A DNA stretch of 50,472 bases from an uncultured Bacilli bacterium. Lineage in GTDB: Bacteria > Bacillota_I > Bacilli_A > RF39 > UBA660. Below, one piece after another: positions 42,021 through 50,316 of this stretch (position 1 is the first letter of the stretch; every line of letters begins with the position of its first letter). Location: contig CALWAJ010000001.1 of assembly GCA_944373065.1 (NCBI GenBank), forward strand, positions 1 to 50,472. The letters are read 5' to 3'. Under the pieces are notes generated by a model. That model was not told the DNA's origin. It saw only the letters and a list, made by a program, of their open reading frames with translations, and ran no database searches. A program made the position numbers and the translations under genes.

Positions 42021-42521
42021 TTACTTTTCAGCTACTAAAATTATACTGCCTATACTTTCTATTATTGGAAATATAATCTCATCAACATCCCTCATTTTTA
42101 AAGCTACTACAATAGCTAGTCCTTCTTCTTTCAGCTCTTTCAATAATGAAAATACTGTTTCACTATTACTATTAAGTAAATATTGAAAATCATTAATTAT
42201 TAAGATATTAACATTACTAGTATTGACTACATCTTTTAATGATTTTATATCAGTATCTTTGACATTTTTATATGCTATATCATTATCTAGTGTTATATTT
42301 CTTTTACCAATATACATTATTCTATTGGATTCATGTAACATTTCTATTAATTTCAATAGTAATTCTTTTCTATACTGTTTAGAATCTTCAAGAATAAACG
42401 TAATATCATGAATAACATTTTTCAAATTATAATCAAAGTTTTTTTCTAATATATCACTATAATCAATAATGAACACAGTACCTTTTCTACAATTAATAGT
42501 TATTCTTCTTAAATCTTTCAT
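42021..42521 (-). CDS. RecA/DnaB-fold protein without a P-loop
   Basis: 166 residues resembling half of a RecA-type core: a Walker-B-like strand VNILIINDFQYLL, then FSLLKELKEEGLAIVVALK, as in DnaB-like proteins. At the position of the P-loop there is RIMYIGKRNITLDND, with no GKT/GKS, so ATP hydrolysis is unlikely. Its ATG lies 2 bp after the stop of the nuclease-like gene, so the two are probably co-translated. It may be a regulatory subunit for the other DnaB-like proteins of the element. Confidence 0.55.
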   Translation of the reverse strand: MKDLRRITINCRKGTVFIIDYSDILEKNFDYNLKNVIHDITFILEDSKQYRKELLLKLIEMLHESNRIMYIGKRNITLDNDIAYKNVKDTDIKSLKDVVNTSNVNILIINDFQYLLNSNSETVFSLLKELKEEGLAIVVALKMRDVDEIIFPIIESIGSIILVAEK

Positions 42522-42523
42522 AA

Positions 42524-43336
42524 TTAATTTCCAAGTAATAAGTCATATTCTTCTTTAACAATTTTAATCATACCTTGATGACTCATTTGTTTATTAGGTA
42601 GTTTCTCACTAAACTTAACTTTTCTATCTTTAAATACAGTAAAATCATCATAGAAAATATATCCTTTAGCAAAAGATTCTTTTAATTCATCTTCGTTTAG
42701 GTTATATAACCCAACTGGATAATTTAATAAACTAGCAAATAGTTTCCACTCATTATCAGTAGTAGGTTTATCAAACATTTCATAACGTACTACATCACAT
42801 CCAGCCACAATTTCATTACCTTGCTTAAATAAAATCTTGCTACCGGGTACAATCTTATTATCTTTGAAAGTAGCATCAATTCCAAAAATATTTGTTTTAG
42901 TCCAATTATCAATAGTAAGCATTCCTGCCACATAAGGATTATAATTTAGGACTATATACTCTAAACTATCATTACTATCAGTAATTGTTTCTTGCTTTAT
43001 ATCAATATAGCCTTTTAATTCAATAACTTCAAGATTAGATTTTTTATACTCATCTCTAACTTTTTGTATAATATTGCAATTATCTTCATAACATACTAAT
43101 ACATAGTTACGTTCTGGGATCATAGAAAGAACGTGTCCATGATTAATAAAATTATCTGATGTGTATTCAAACTCTAGTGTTACTCTATGTCCTTTATATT
43201 CAATATCATCAATATCAAAACCTCTTGATTTAGATGGTACTAATTTAGGAAAATCTAATTCCTCATGTAGTTTAGCAAAAGCCATAACTACTCCCAATTC
43301 TTCTTTAATATTTCCGTACATTGCTATTTTTTCCAT
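42524..43336 (-). CDS. Putative PD-(D/E)XK-like nuclease with EVE/PUA-like C-terminal half
   Basis: About 270 residues from the ATG at 43336, which has AGAGGTG upstream. The N-terminal half has FDIDDIEYKGHRVTLEFEY followed by NFINHGH and YVLVCYED, a pattern like nuclease folds in which an Asp and a Glu precede a D/YxVVC strand. The C-terminal half (NWTKTNIFG, IVPGSKILFKQGNEIVAGCD) resembles EVE/PUA-type modified-base binding domains. Such fusions occur in modification-dependent restriction enzymes. Both domain calls are by eye. It is divergent from an Xre repressor gene. Confidence 0.45.
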   Translation of the reverse strand: MEKIAMYGNIKEELGVVMAFAKLHEELDFPKLVPSKSRGFDIDDIEYKGHRVTLEFEYTSDNFINHGHVLSMIPERNYVLVCYEDNCNIIQKVRDEYKKSNLEVIELKGYIDIKQETITDSNDSLEYIVLNYNPYVAGMLTIDNWTKTNIFGIDATFKDNKIVPGSKILFKQGNEIVAGCDVVRYEMFDKPTTDNEWKLFASLLNYPVGLYNLNEDELKESFAKGYIFYDDFTVFKDRKVKFSEKLPNKQMSHQGMIKIVKEEYDLLLGN

Positions 43337-43367
43337 TTTGCCATTCACCTCTAGTGCTATATTACTA

Positions 43368-43399
43368 CACCTGTGGTGGTTAATCAAGTACCTAAGGTA
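43368..43399. promoter_or_regulatory. Two palindromes in the divergent regulatory region
   Basis: CACCTGTGGTG (43368-43378) and TACCTAAGGTA (43389-43399) are perfect palindromes between the nuclease-like gene and the divergent xre gene. Likely operators of the adjacent repressor. Confidence 0.5.
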
Positions 43400-43446
43400 T
43401 AAAACAAATACACTTCAAGTTGTTAAAATTAAGTTAGGTGAGGAAA

Positions 43447-43824
43447 ATGATTATAAACGATAGAGAAAATTATGATAAAATTAGAGCTTCTATTTCCATG
43501 GATAATTTGAAAAAAATTATAGATGCTAAAGGTTTTACTACAACCAAAGTTGCTGTAGAATCTAAAATAAGCGATTCAGCTATTATTTCTTATATCTCTG
43601 GAAATAAGATACCCAGTCTTCCAGTGTTGATAAGTATAGCAAACTACCTAAATTGTAATTTAGATTATCTTGTTGGAAGAACTGATAATCCAATAAAAAT
43701 AGATGATATGAGTAAGTCATATAATGATAAAGATTTAATGTTGTTACTACAGAATATAAATTCTTTACCTAAAGATAAACAAGAACTAGTTAAGGCTTAT
43801 GTAAAAGGATTAATGGATAATTAA
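43447..43824 (+). CDS. Xre-family repressor
   Basis: About 125 residues: N-terminal Cro/CI helix-turn-helix (FTTTKVAVESKISDSAIISYISG, PSLPVLISIANYLNCNLDYLVGRTD) and a helical C-terminal part (LPKDKQELVKAYVKGLMDN) probably for dimerisation. ATG at 43447 after AGGTGAGG; a GTG at 43438 is also in frame. Divergent from the leftward gene series, as for the master repressor of a mobile element. Confidence 0.88.
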   Translation: MIINDRENYDKIRASISMDNLKKIIDAKGFTTTKVAVESKISDSAIISYISGNKIPSLPVLISIANYLNCNLDYLVGRTDNPIKIDDMSKSYNDKDLMLLLQNINSLPKDKQELVKAYVKGLMDN

Positions 43825-43939
43825 TATAGAGAAGAAATATTACATATTATAATAATTAGATAAATGTAATTATATAGTAATGTAGTATTTCTTTTTTGTT
43901 TGGAAAACGATTCTTAATTAGGATTTTACAACAATTAAA

Positions 43940-44575
43940 CTAATTTGCAACAGTTTTTAGAAAATATTCCCATTTATTTAGTTTTAGGTTTGGTACTATA
44001 TCACTGTTATTAAACTTGTTCCAATAATTAAGAATATCTTTGATATAAAGTAAACTTGGTAGTTTTTCATTCACTGCTACTTTTAAGGCTTTAAGGACTA
44101 AAGTAGCATTGTAAGTTTTAATTAATGTGTTAATTATAGTTTTTTCTTCATTAGTTAGAAATCGATAAAATGCTTCTTCAAATTCATCATAAACTTTTAT
44201 TTCTTCACTTATAAAATTTTTGTTATGTATGAAACTTTTAGAGTGGTTATTTACATTTTTGATGATGAAAAGTAATTTATCATAATAAGGACTAATTATT
44301 TTAAGTACATCATTAGTAATATAATGTGATGTTCCTCTACTTGTGTTATTAATTCTAATAATAAACTTACCTTCTCTATTCTTTAAACATCTTTTGTTTT
44401 TAGCAAGAAAAGGACGGACATTTTCAATAATAGTTCTAATTTTAGTCATAGTTTCTTCATTTAATTGGAATAGTTTTTCACCTTTATTAGGACCATAAAC
44501 TATTCCATTATCATAAACAGTTATTTTATAGTATTGATTTAGTTGTAAACTGATATACCATTTGTTAGTTCTCAT
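43940..44575 (-). CDS. DnaD-like protein
   Basis: About 211 residues from the ATG at 44575, preceded by AAAGGAAG; an earlier in-frame start at 44605 lies upstream of that site. The C-terminal part (NATLVLKALKVAVNEKLPS, LLYIKDILNYWNKF) follows the DnaD/DnaB_2 C-domain pattern ('YI..IL..W'), found in primosome proteins of Firmicutes and their phages. The N-terminal 100 residues are beta-rich and unrecognised. It may help load the element's DnaB-like proteins. Confidence 0.55.
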   Translation of the reverse strand: MRTNKWYISLQLNQYYKITVYDNGIVYGPNKGEKLFQLNEETMTKIRTIIENVRPFLAKNKRCLKNREGKFIIRINNTSRGTSHYITNDVLKIISPYYDKLLFIIKNVNNHSKSFIHNKNFISEEIKVYDEFEEAFYRFLTNEEKTIINTLIKTYNATLVLKALKVAVNEKLPSLLYIKDILNYWNKFNNSDIVPNLKLNKWEYFLKTVAN

Positions 44576-45369
44576 ATTGATTCTTCCTTTCATAGTATCG
44601 TGCAACGTGTAACCACATTTGCACCAGTTGTAACAAAGTTAATTATAAGTTAGATATAACACTATATAAGTGTTAGTAATAAACAGGATTAGCCCATAAT
44701 ATAAACGTGAATGTTAGTTGCACGATTTAGTTTCTGATTTTTAGTTATAATTGTTATTAAACTAGTTGTTAGTTTCATAACTGTTATTGTTATTAGTAAT
44801 AGTTAAATTATTAGTTTTAGTAGTGTTATTGTTAAGTTAACTCTCTTTAGTATTAATATTATAAGGTTTGTGGTAAGCTGTGCCTTGAAAATTGCAGATC
44901 CGTTTCATGGACGTACCTAATCCACGGCGAGCCGGCATCGATAACCCTTATTTTATTCAATTTGTTTACCACAAAATAAACAAGTGTAACAAAGTTTGAT
45001 TATTTAGTAGTATAAACCATCGAGATTTTAGTTTTACACCAAATTCAACAGTTTATGAACAAATTGAAAGCCATATCTGCGTCTGGCAAATTTAAAATAC
45101 CCATTTGTATTGAATATTTTAAACTTACTTTAAAAGGTTTTTGTTTTTAATAATGTTAATACTGATATTAGTATTATTAGTATTGTTGTTTTTATTTCAA
45201 CCAGCATTAATATTATAAGGTTTGTGATAAGTAGTGCTGTTTTCGAGTTAGCTCTCGCCAAAGTTGTAAATCAATCGTTGATATATGTGGATAATTACTA
45301 TCTTTGATTAAAAGTTTTATGATAATAACTATCACTTCACTAATATATATGAAACATTTATATAATATC
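44576..45369. other. Structured, repeat-rich non-coding interval; candidate origin, oriT or RNA locus
   Basis: Nearly 800 bp without a supported gene. It contains two copies of ATTAATATTATAAGGTTTGTG (44852-44872 and 45206-45226), each followed by a different fold-prone sequence, and a repeated TGTAACAAAGTT (near 44628 and 44983). Runs of TTATT/TTAGT (44750-44850) resemble an easily melted region. The stretch 44885-44945 is unusually GC-rich for this DNA and has nested pairings (CCGT/ACGG; TGGA/TCCA) and GCCGGC. Its place between the DnaD-like gene and the pcfJ operon suits a replication or transfer origin, but this is not shown. Confidence 0.5.
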
Positions 45370-45666
45370 TTAACTTTTTGATATTTTTTCAACAATAAGT
45401 TTTTCTTTATCTGTAATCTTTAAGTGATACTTTTCTTTTAATGTCTTGTCTATGAGATAATATAACAAATTCTTTCCTTTATCATCTGTTAAGTAATATT
45501 CTTTAGAATCGTTAATAATTCCATCTAAACTCATATAATTTCTATTATTAAACCTAGTATAGAAAGCATTGATATTGCTTGCTACTAAAGAAGCAAAGAA
45601 AAACATATAATTAGTTTCCAAAGCATTTACATAGTCATCTATTGTATCTATAACTGCACTATCCAT
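45370..45666 (-). CDS. Small helical protein, unknown, after pcfJ
   Basis: 98 residues, helical, with no recognised domain (DSAVIDTIDDYVNALETN, KEKYHLKITDKEKLIVEK). AAAGGAG precedes the ATG, 16 bp after pcfJ, so it is the last gene of the pcfK-pcfJ string. Confidence 0.55.
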   Translation of the reverse strand: MDSAVIDTIDDYVNALETNYMFFFASLVASNINAFYTRFNNRNYMSLDGIINDSKEYYLTDDKGKNLLYYLIDKTLKEKYHLKITDKEKLIVEKISKS

Positions 45667-45682
45667 AACTTGCTCCTTTCTC

Positions 45683-47119
45683 CTATCTTATATATGAATT
45701 GTTGGAATAAATCATCTTGTTTTTTGCCCATTTATTAATAAAATTCATTTGTTCATTGTTTGGAAGATAATTATCCTTTATTCTACATTGAACTACTCTA
45801 TTGTTTTTAACTTCTATTGTAACAAGTGATTTTTCTTTATGCTCTATTTCTCTCATAAAATAAATATCAGTTTCTGCTAAAGCATAATCATCAATATATG
45901 TCTTAACACAATTGTTTTGTTGTTTTGACTCATCAAGTAAACTCTCTACTGAATTAGCTGCAAAGACTACATACTTTTTATCATTATAAGTAAACTTATC
46001 TAATAGTTTAGCACGTTCTTTAATTAATTTATCATTTGACTCATTAAGAACTAACTTTAATAAATTAATAGCCTTATCATGTGCTTCCTTAAGATTTTTA
46101 GGATATAATACCCTACTATTTTTCATATCATATTCTAATCTTACACAAGCCTTAAGATAGTCCAAATATTCATATTCACTATTATAATTAATAGATAAAA
46201 CTTTCTTATAAGCCTTTTCTAAATTAACATAATTAGATAGTTCTTTTAAATTACCTATCCCTTTAAGTTTATCAATTAACTTTATATCTTCTTTTTGTAT
46301 AATCTTCAATACTTCTAATTCCTGTCTATCAATATTATTTCTTTTCATAAATGGATAAAATGTTTTAGGTACTCCAAAAATCTCTTTAAATGTTTTTCCA
46401 CTATTGAAACTATCTGCTTCACGAGCTAAATTATAAAGTTTTAATTTTACTAACATTTCAAAACTATGATAATATGCTAGTCTTGTAAAATAGTAAATAA
46501 AATCTATATAACTCATCTTGGCTACAAACTTATCTAACTGCGAATATTTTAAGTCAGTATTTTTTAATAGCCTTTTTAAATTATACGGGCATACCATACC
46601 TTGAACATCTCTATAAGCCCAACGATAATTTCTACCTCGCCAATATTCAAACTCTTGATAATGTGCTATATACATATAACCCATATGGTTATGAACTTGG
46701 TTAGTTACAAAATCCTTAATCTCATTATTATCAATAATCGTTCTCATATATTCAGTTATTTTGTGGGTGGTATGAAACTGATTATAAGTAGAATATAATT
46801 CAAAAGTTCTTAAGATAAAGGTATCTTCAATTCTATCTAATAGTTGCAAGTTATCCTTAAATTCACATTGTTGTAAACGATCAGTTTTTACAAGTAATGT
46901 TTGCTTACAATTAGGACATTTGATTTCATCATTAACTTTTACTTTAGAGATAAAATGATAGTCACAATTAGTGCAATAACATTTACTATTCTTACTTTTA
47001 ATAATTAAATTATGAGTTTGTTCTTTTTCCTTAATAAATCTTTCAAAACAACTTGGAATTATAAACTTTTCATCTGCCAAAGATAATAGTCTTCTATACT
47101 TTTTCTTGATATATGTCAA
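45683..47119 (-). CDS. pcfJ: PcfJ-like protein
   Basis: 478 residues: an N-terminal zinc ribbon (YCTNCDYHF, CPNCKQTL), a long helical middle and a C-terminal PcfJ domain (SVESLLDESKQQNNCVKTYI, TDIYFMREIE, LVTIEVKNNRVVQCRIKDN, NEQMNFINKWAK). PcfJ was named from the enterococcal plasmid pCF10 and occurs widely on Firmicutes plasmids, phages and integrative elements; its biochemical role is unknown. It starts with TTG after GGAG, overlapping pcfK by 4 nt. Confidence 0.85.
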   Translation of the reverse strand: MTYIKKKYRRLLSLADEKFIIPSCFERFIKEKEQTHNLIIKSKNSKCYCTNCDYHFISKVKVNDEIKCPNCKQTLLVKTDRLQQCEFKDNLQLLDRIEDTFILRTFELYSTYNQFHTTHKITEYMRTIIDNNEIKDFVTNQVHNHMGYMYIAHYQEFEYWRGRNYRWAYRDVQGMVCPYNLKRLLKNTDLKYSQLDKFVAKMSYIDFIYYFTRLAYYHSFEMLVKLKLYNLAREADSFNSGKTFKEIFGVPKTFYPFMKRNNIDRQELEVLKIIQKEDIKLIDKLKGIGNLKELSNYVNLEKAYKKVLSINYNSEYEYLDYLKACVRLEYDMKNSRVLYPKNLKEAHDKAINLLKLVLNESNDKLIKERAKLLDKFTYNDKKYVVFAANSVESLLDESKQQNNCVKTYIDDYALAETDIYFMREIEHKEKSLVTIEVKNNRVVQCRIKDNYLPNNEQMNFINKWAKNKMIYSNNSYIR

Positions 47120-47472
47120 AACTCTAACTCCAAAGATAATTGACCTGTCGGCTTATCTTCTTTCTTCTCTACTTTAGTTTTTAAAGTAATTGGTATAGGG
47201 TTATTTAACCCTAATTCTTCATTATCTTTTTGAAAATACTCTAAAGACCAATTATATACTATTTCATCTTCAATAACTGCTACATTATTTACTGCTTGTT
47301 CTTTAGCTTTACGATTAATATAACTCATCATTTGTGTTAAGTTCTTTTCTTGATTAAGATAAACATCACTCATATCTGGTACTTTGATTAGATATTCAAG
47401 AATAATACTTAAGGCATTATCATTTTTTCCATCATCTCTATATAACTGTTTTAGTCTTTCGTATCCATCCAT
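47116..47472 (-). CDS. pcfK: PcfK-like protein
   Basis: 118 residues matching the PcfK pattern: IILEYLIK, KNLTQMMSYINRKAKEQAV, EDEIVYNWSLEYFQKD. As usual it lies directly before pcfJ and overlaps it, so the two are co-translated. The pair is a marker of mobile elements; function unknown. AAAGGAT precedes the ATG. Confidence 0.8.
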   Translation of the reverse strand: MDGYERLKQLYRDDGKNDNALSIILEYLIKVPDMSDVYLNQEKNLTQMMSYINRKAKEQAVNNVAVIEDEIVYNWSLEYFQKDNEELGLNNPIPITLKTKVEKKEDKPTGQLSLELEF

Positions 47473-47507
47473 TTCGTTAATCCTTTCACTGTGTCTATAC
47501 TAATTTT

Positions 47508-47768
47508 CTACTTGTAGTTTCTAAATGCCTCAATAGTCGCTTTAATTAACTTTTTATTAAATCTAAATTGCCCCGACAATTGGAAATATATATTTGGAAC
47601 ATATTTTACTGCTTCCATTGCTAGATTAATATTACTATTAATTAATTCAACTAATATAGGAGAAACTTCATAGATTTTAGTATCCTTACTCATTACTTTT
47701 AGTATTTCTATAGCATCATTTCCATTAATTATCTTTACACCTACTCCAACATCATCTTTAGTTTCCAA
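47508..47768 (-). CDS. Small DUF4116-like protein
   Basis: 86 residues with short repeats of the type LINSNINLAMEAVKYVPNIYF and FRFNKKLIKATIEAFRN, resembling DUF4116 helical repeats. It starts with TTG after AGGAGGT. A putative operator (47792-47806) lies just upstream. Function unknown. Confidence 0.5.
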   Translation of the reverse strand: METKDDVGVGVKIINGNDAIEILKVMSKDTKIYEVSPILVELINSNINLAMEAVKYVPNIYFQLSGQFRFNKKLIKATIEAFRNYK

Positions 47769-47791
47769 TTTGCACCTCCTTTAACTACTAG

Positions 47792-47806
47792 TTAAACACA
47801 GTGTAA
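47792..47806. promoter_or_regulatory. Candidate operator TTAAACACAGTGTAA
   Basis: Near-palindrome about 24 bp upstream of the 47508-47768 gene; 14/15 match to 41483-41497. Possibly bound by one of the Xre proteins. Confidence 0.4.
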
Positions 47807-47846
47807 TTTATTTACAACCCCCTAACAAAAATTAACAAAGAATAAC

Positions 47847-47878
47847 AAAAAAAGATTATATTATTCATACAATCTTTT
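47847..47878 (-). terminator. Terminator after the DnaB-like gene
   Basis: AAAAGATT (47850-47857) pairs with AATCTTTT (47871-47878); T run on the minus strand; about 95 bp after the stop at 47973. Confidence 0.65.
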
Positions 47879-47972
47879 CATTTATATATTATTTTTATAA
47901 AATATTCATATCTTGAACATCTGCATTTAATAATCTGTTTATAATTTCTTTTACAATAATACCTAAATTATT

Positions 47973-48527
47973 TTATTTACTAACGTTGAAAGAATACTCA
48001 ATGTATGTAAATATTATTCTATCTGGAATATTTGCATCTATAGAGACATTTTGTAAATGCTCCAATGTTGGTTTTATTCCATCCGCCTCTTTACGCAACT
48101 GTGAAAGTATAATAATTGGCACATTATATTCTACTGCAATTGATTTTAATTCTCGCAATACATCATTACTTTCTTGGATATTAAAACGAATTTCTAATAA
48201 TTCTATATAATCAATAATAACTATATCTATATCTTTAGATTCTTCAAGAAATTTTTTTATGTCGTTCATAGATTTCGTATCAAGTCCATTAATGATATTT
48301 AAATTTTCATTAAGATAACTGTCATTTAGTCTTTCTTTAATACGTGAATATAAAAATTCTAGTGAACTCTCAAAATTAAAAAATAATATTTTTTTATTAT
48401 TTTCACTTGCTATTTCACTTGCTAATTTCAAACTAAAAAATGTCTTACCAGTGTATGTTCTTCCTGCTACGAGTATTAAATCATTAGAATTAATTGTTTT
48501 TGCTAATTCGTTTATCTCTTTATTCAT
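47973..48527 (-). CDS. DnaB-like ATPase, RecA core only
   Basis: 184 residues covering the DnaB helicase C-terminal core: LILVAGRTYTGKTFFSLKL (intact P-loop), ILFFNFE, Walker B DIVIIDYIELL and PIIILSQLRKEADGIKPTLEHL, a typical DnaB stretch. The N-terminal DnaG-binding domain is absent; host DnaB has about 450 residues. It may be a loader or a minimal helicase. AGTGAGG precedes the ATG. Confidence 0.8.
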   Translation of the reverse strand: MNKEINELAKTINSNDLILVAGRTYTGKTFFSLKLASEIASENNKKILFFNFESSLEFLYSRIKERLNDSYLNENLNIINGLDTKSMNDIKKFLEESKDIDIVIIDYIELLEIRFNIQESNDVLRELKSIAVEYNVPIIILSQLRKEADGIKPTLEHLQNVSIDANIPDRIIFTYIEYSFNVSK

Positions 48528-48645
48528 AATTACCTCACTTCCTTGCTACATATGTTACCACAATTAAATATGTAATACAAACCTATTTTAGATTTCTAGT
48601 ATAATACCAACTAGCTTGCCAGTTAAACCAACTCTAACCCACAAA

Positions 48646-48672
48646 AAAGAGATTGCCAATATGTTGGCAACC
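48646..48672 (-). terminator. Terminator after the clamp-loader-like gene
   Basis: GATTGCCAA (48651-48659) pairs with TTGGCAACC (48664-48672) with one G-U pair; T run on the minus strand. Confidence 0.75.
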
Positions 48673-48708
48673 TTTTAATAAAATAACAAATTAAAACGTT
48701 TTAAAACG

Positions 48709-50055
48709 TTAATTATATATAATATCTAAACACATTAAATATATCTTCTCATCTTCTAATGTAATATTAGAATCTTTATTTTCACTTTTTATATGCCAGT
48801 ATATTGGATTAAGCTCTAAACAAGCCTTTATCATATCAGTTTTAATTAAATATTCTTCTTTTGAATATAACCTTCTATCGGTTATTATTTTATTCTTCAC
48901 TCTTTTCTTAACTTTTAAAAACTCACCCATAGTCATTTCATTTACTGCTAATGGATTTTCTATTCTAACACATTTACAAAATCTGCTCCTCATTGCTTCC
49001 GTAATATCACCTTTAGAACATAGAGCTATTAAAGGCCTTTTAGTTTCTTCAATAAACTTTAATAATGCTCCTTGCCCTACTTTAGAAATAAAAGATAAAT
49101 CTCCGAAAGCTACTGTTTTTTCTGTTTCAAAATCATAAGTTGAAATAAATTTAATAACATCATCTGGTGTTTTTAAAAAATAAATATCATCACTATATAA
49201 TTCTTTAAACAATTTACAACCTAGTTCTCCCATTATAATAGTAGTCATAAACTCTTTTGCACTATTAATAGAACTTATTACTTTTTGTTTTTTACTATCA
49301 ATAATCATACTCATATCAGTTTGTTCTTTTTTCATTAAACTATGAGTTAAATAATGACAATCATTACCATAGAATATATCATTAAATAAACTAAATAATC
49401 TTAAAGTAGGATCATTTAAACACCTGCATAATTTAAAATGATTTTTAATAGCATTAGGTAATTTTCGCTTATATAAATAACAAAACTTTTGTTGTTTAGA
49501 GTATAGCCAATTATTAGTTATACTACTTACTTTATTTTCAACACTATTTATAATAAACATTATTAACATTTCTTCAATTTTATTTACATTTTTATCATTA
49601 CAACATTTTAAAAGCATAGCAAGGAATAATCTAGGACAGTCTATAACCTCTAACAAAGAGTTTACTGCAAACTCTGATTCAATATATAAATTTGGTAGCT
49701 CACCACATATCCATAGATATTTAAAGTAATAAAGAAATTCATCATATTTAGTTGTCATCAAGAAATAGTTGCTACTTGTTGGTTTTTTATTATGTTTTTT
49801 ATAAGCTAATTCAAGTAACGTTTCCCTATCATCTAAATTATAATCACCTGAACTAGATACAATGATATATGGTACATCACTTTTTTTAACTAATTCAAAT
49901 ATTAAACCACTACCAGAATATATAAATGGCTTATTGGTATTAATAGAGTAAATAACATCTTCTTTAGTTTTTACTATTCTAAATTTAGGATACATAAATT
50001 GTATAATACCAACATCACTACATATAACTTGCTTATTTATTAATTCGTCAAGCAT
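48709..50055 (-). CDS. Clamp-loader delta-prime-like protein
   Basis: 448 residues. Residues about 335-385 (FGDLSFISKVGQGALLKFIE, then ALCSKGDITEAMRSRF) match the region of clamp-loader subunits with 'LLKxlEE', sensor 1 and the SRF/SRC motif. No P-loop is visible, as in delta or delta-prime. The N-terminal 300 residues are unlike HolB and unrecognised (Cys-containing LLKCCNDKN, FKLCRCLND). AAGGAG precedes the ATG. It may recruit or modify the host clamp loader; function inferred from one segment. Confidence 0.6.
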   Translation of the reverse strand: MLDELINKQVICSDVGIIQFMYPKFRIVKTKEDVIYSINTNKPFIYSGSGLIFELVKKSDVPYIIVSSSGDYNLDDRETLLELAYKKHNKKPTSSNYFLMTTKYDEFLYYFKYLWICGELPNLYIESEFAVNSLLEVIDCPRLFLAMLLKCCNDKNVNKIEEMLIMFIINSVENKVSSITNNWLYSKQQKFCYLYKRKLPNAIKNHFKLCRCLNDPTLRLFSLFNDIFYGNDCHYLTHSLMKKEQTDMSMIIDSKKQKVISSINSAKEFMTTIIMGELGCKLFKELYSDDIYFLKTPDDVIKFISTYDFETEKTVAFGDLSFISKVGQGALLKFIEETKRPLIALCSKGDITEAMRSRFCKCVRIENPLAVNEMTMGEFLKVKKRVKNKIITDRRLYSKEEYLIKTDMIKACLELNPIYWHIKSENKDSNITLEDEKIYLMCLDIIYN

Positions 50056-50082
50056 ACTTTATCACTCCTTAAAAATAACTCT

Positions 50083-50132
50083 GTGGACAAAAATAGTATA
50101 CTGTGGACGAAAATTTCAAATATTTTGTGGAC
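50083..50132. repeat. Right inner cluster of GTGGAC motifs
   Basis: GTGGAC (reverse of GTCCAC) at 50083-50088, 50103-50108 and 50127-50132, spaced 20 and 24 bp, between the last gene and the tRNA-Phe terminator. Same motif as near the left core. Confidence 0.6.
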
Positions 50133-50169
50133 AAAAAAATCAACTACTTCTTCTAGAAGCGTTGATTTT
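50133..50169 (-). terminator. Terminator of the complete tRNA-Phe
   Basis: AAAATCAAC / GTTGATTTT stem with an inner CTTC/GAAG pairing and a T7 tail on the minus strand, 13 bp after the CCA. Different from the terminator behind the left tRNA-Phe half. Confidence 0.8.
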
Positions 50170-50181
50170 ATTAGCTTTTAA

Positions 50182-50257
50182 TGGTGGCTCCAGCGGGAAT
50201 CGAACCAGCGACACAAGGATTTTCAGTCCTTTGCTCTACCGACTGAGCTATGAAGCC
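50182..50257 (-). tRNA. tRNA-Phe (anticodon GAA), complete
   Basis: 76 nt with encoded CCA: acceptor GGCTTCA/TGGAGCC, D arm GCTC/GAGC, anticodon stem AAGGA/TCCTT with loop CTGAAAA, T arm GCTGGTTCGATTCCCGC. Its 3' 47 nt match the left tRNA half and its 5' 43 nt match the right half exactly. It lies inside the element if the outer halves are the attachment sites, and would then be an element-borne replacement for the split host gene. A weak promoter candidate (TTGATA, 17 bp, TAAATT) lies about 80 bp upstream; read-through from the host promoter is another possibility. Confidence 0.95.
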
Positions 50258-50316
50258 ATTTCGTTTAAATTAATCTAAATAGGAACAAGTGTGATAAAAT
50301 ACGTTTATTCTATTTT

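Noticed and set aside
45213..45395. 60-residue minus-strand frame
   Set aside because: No ribosome site, overlaps the following gene start region by 26 bp and lies in the repeat-rich interval; composition is not protein-like.
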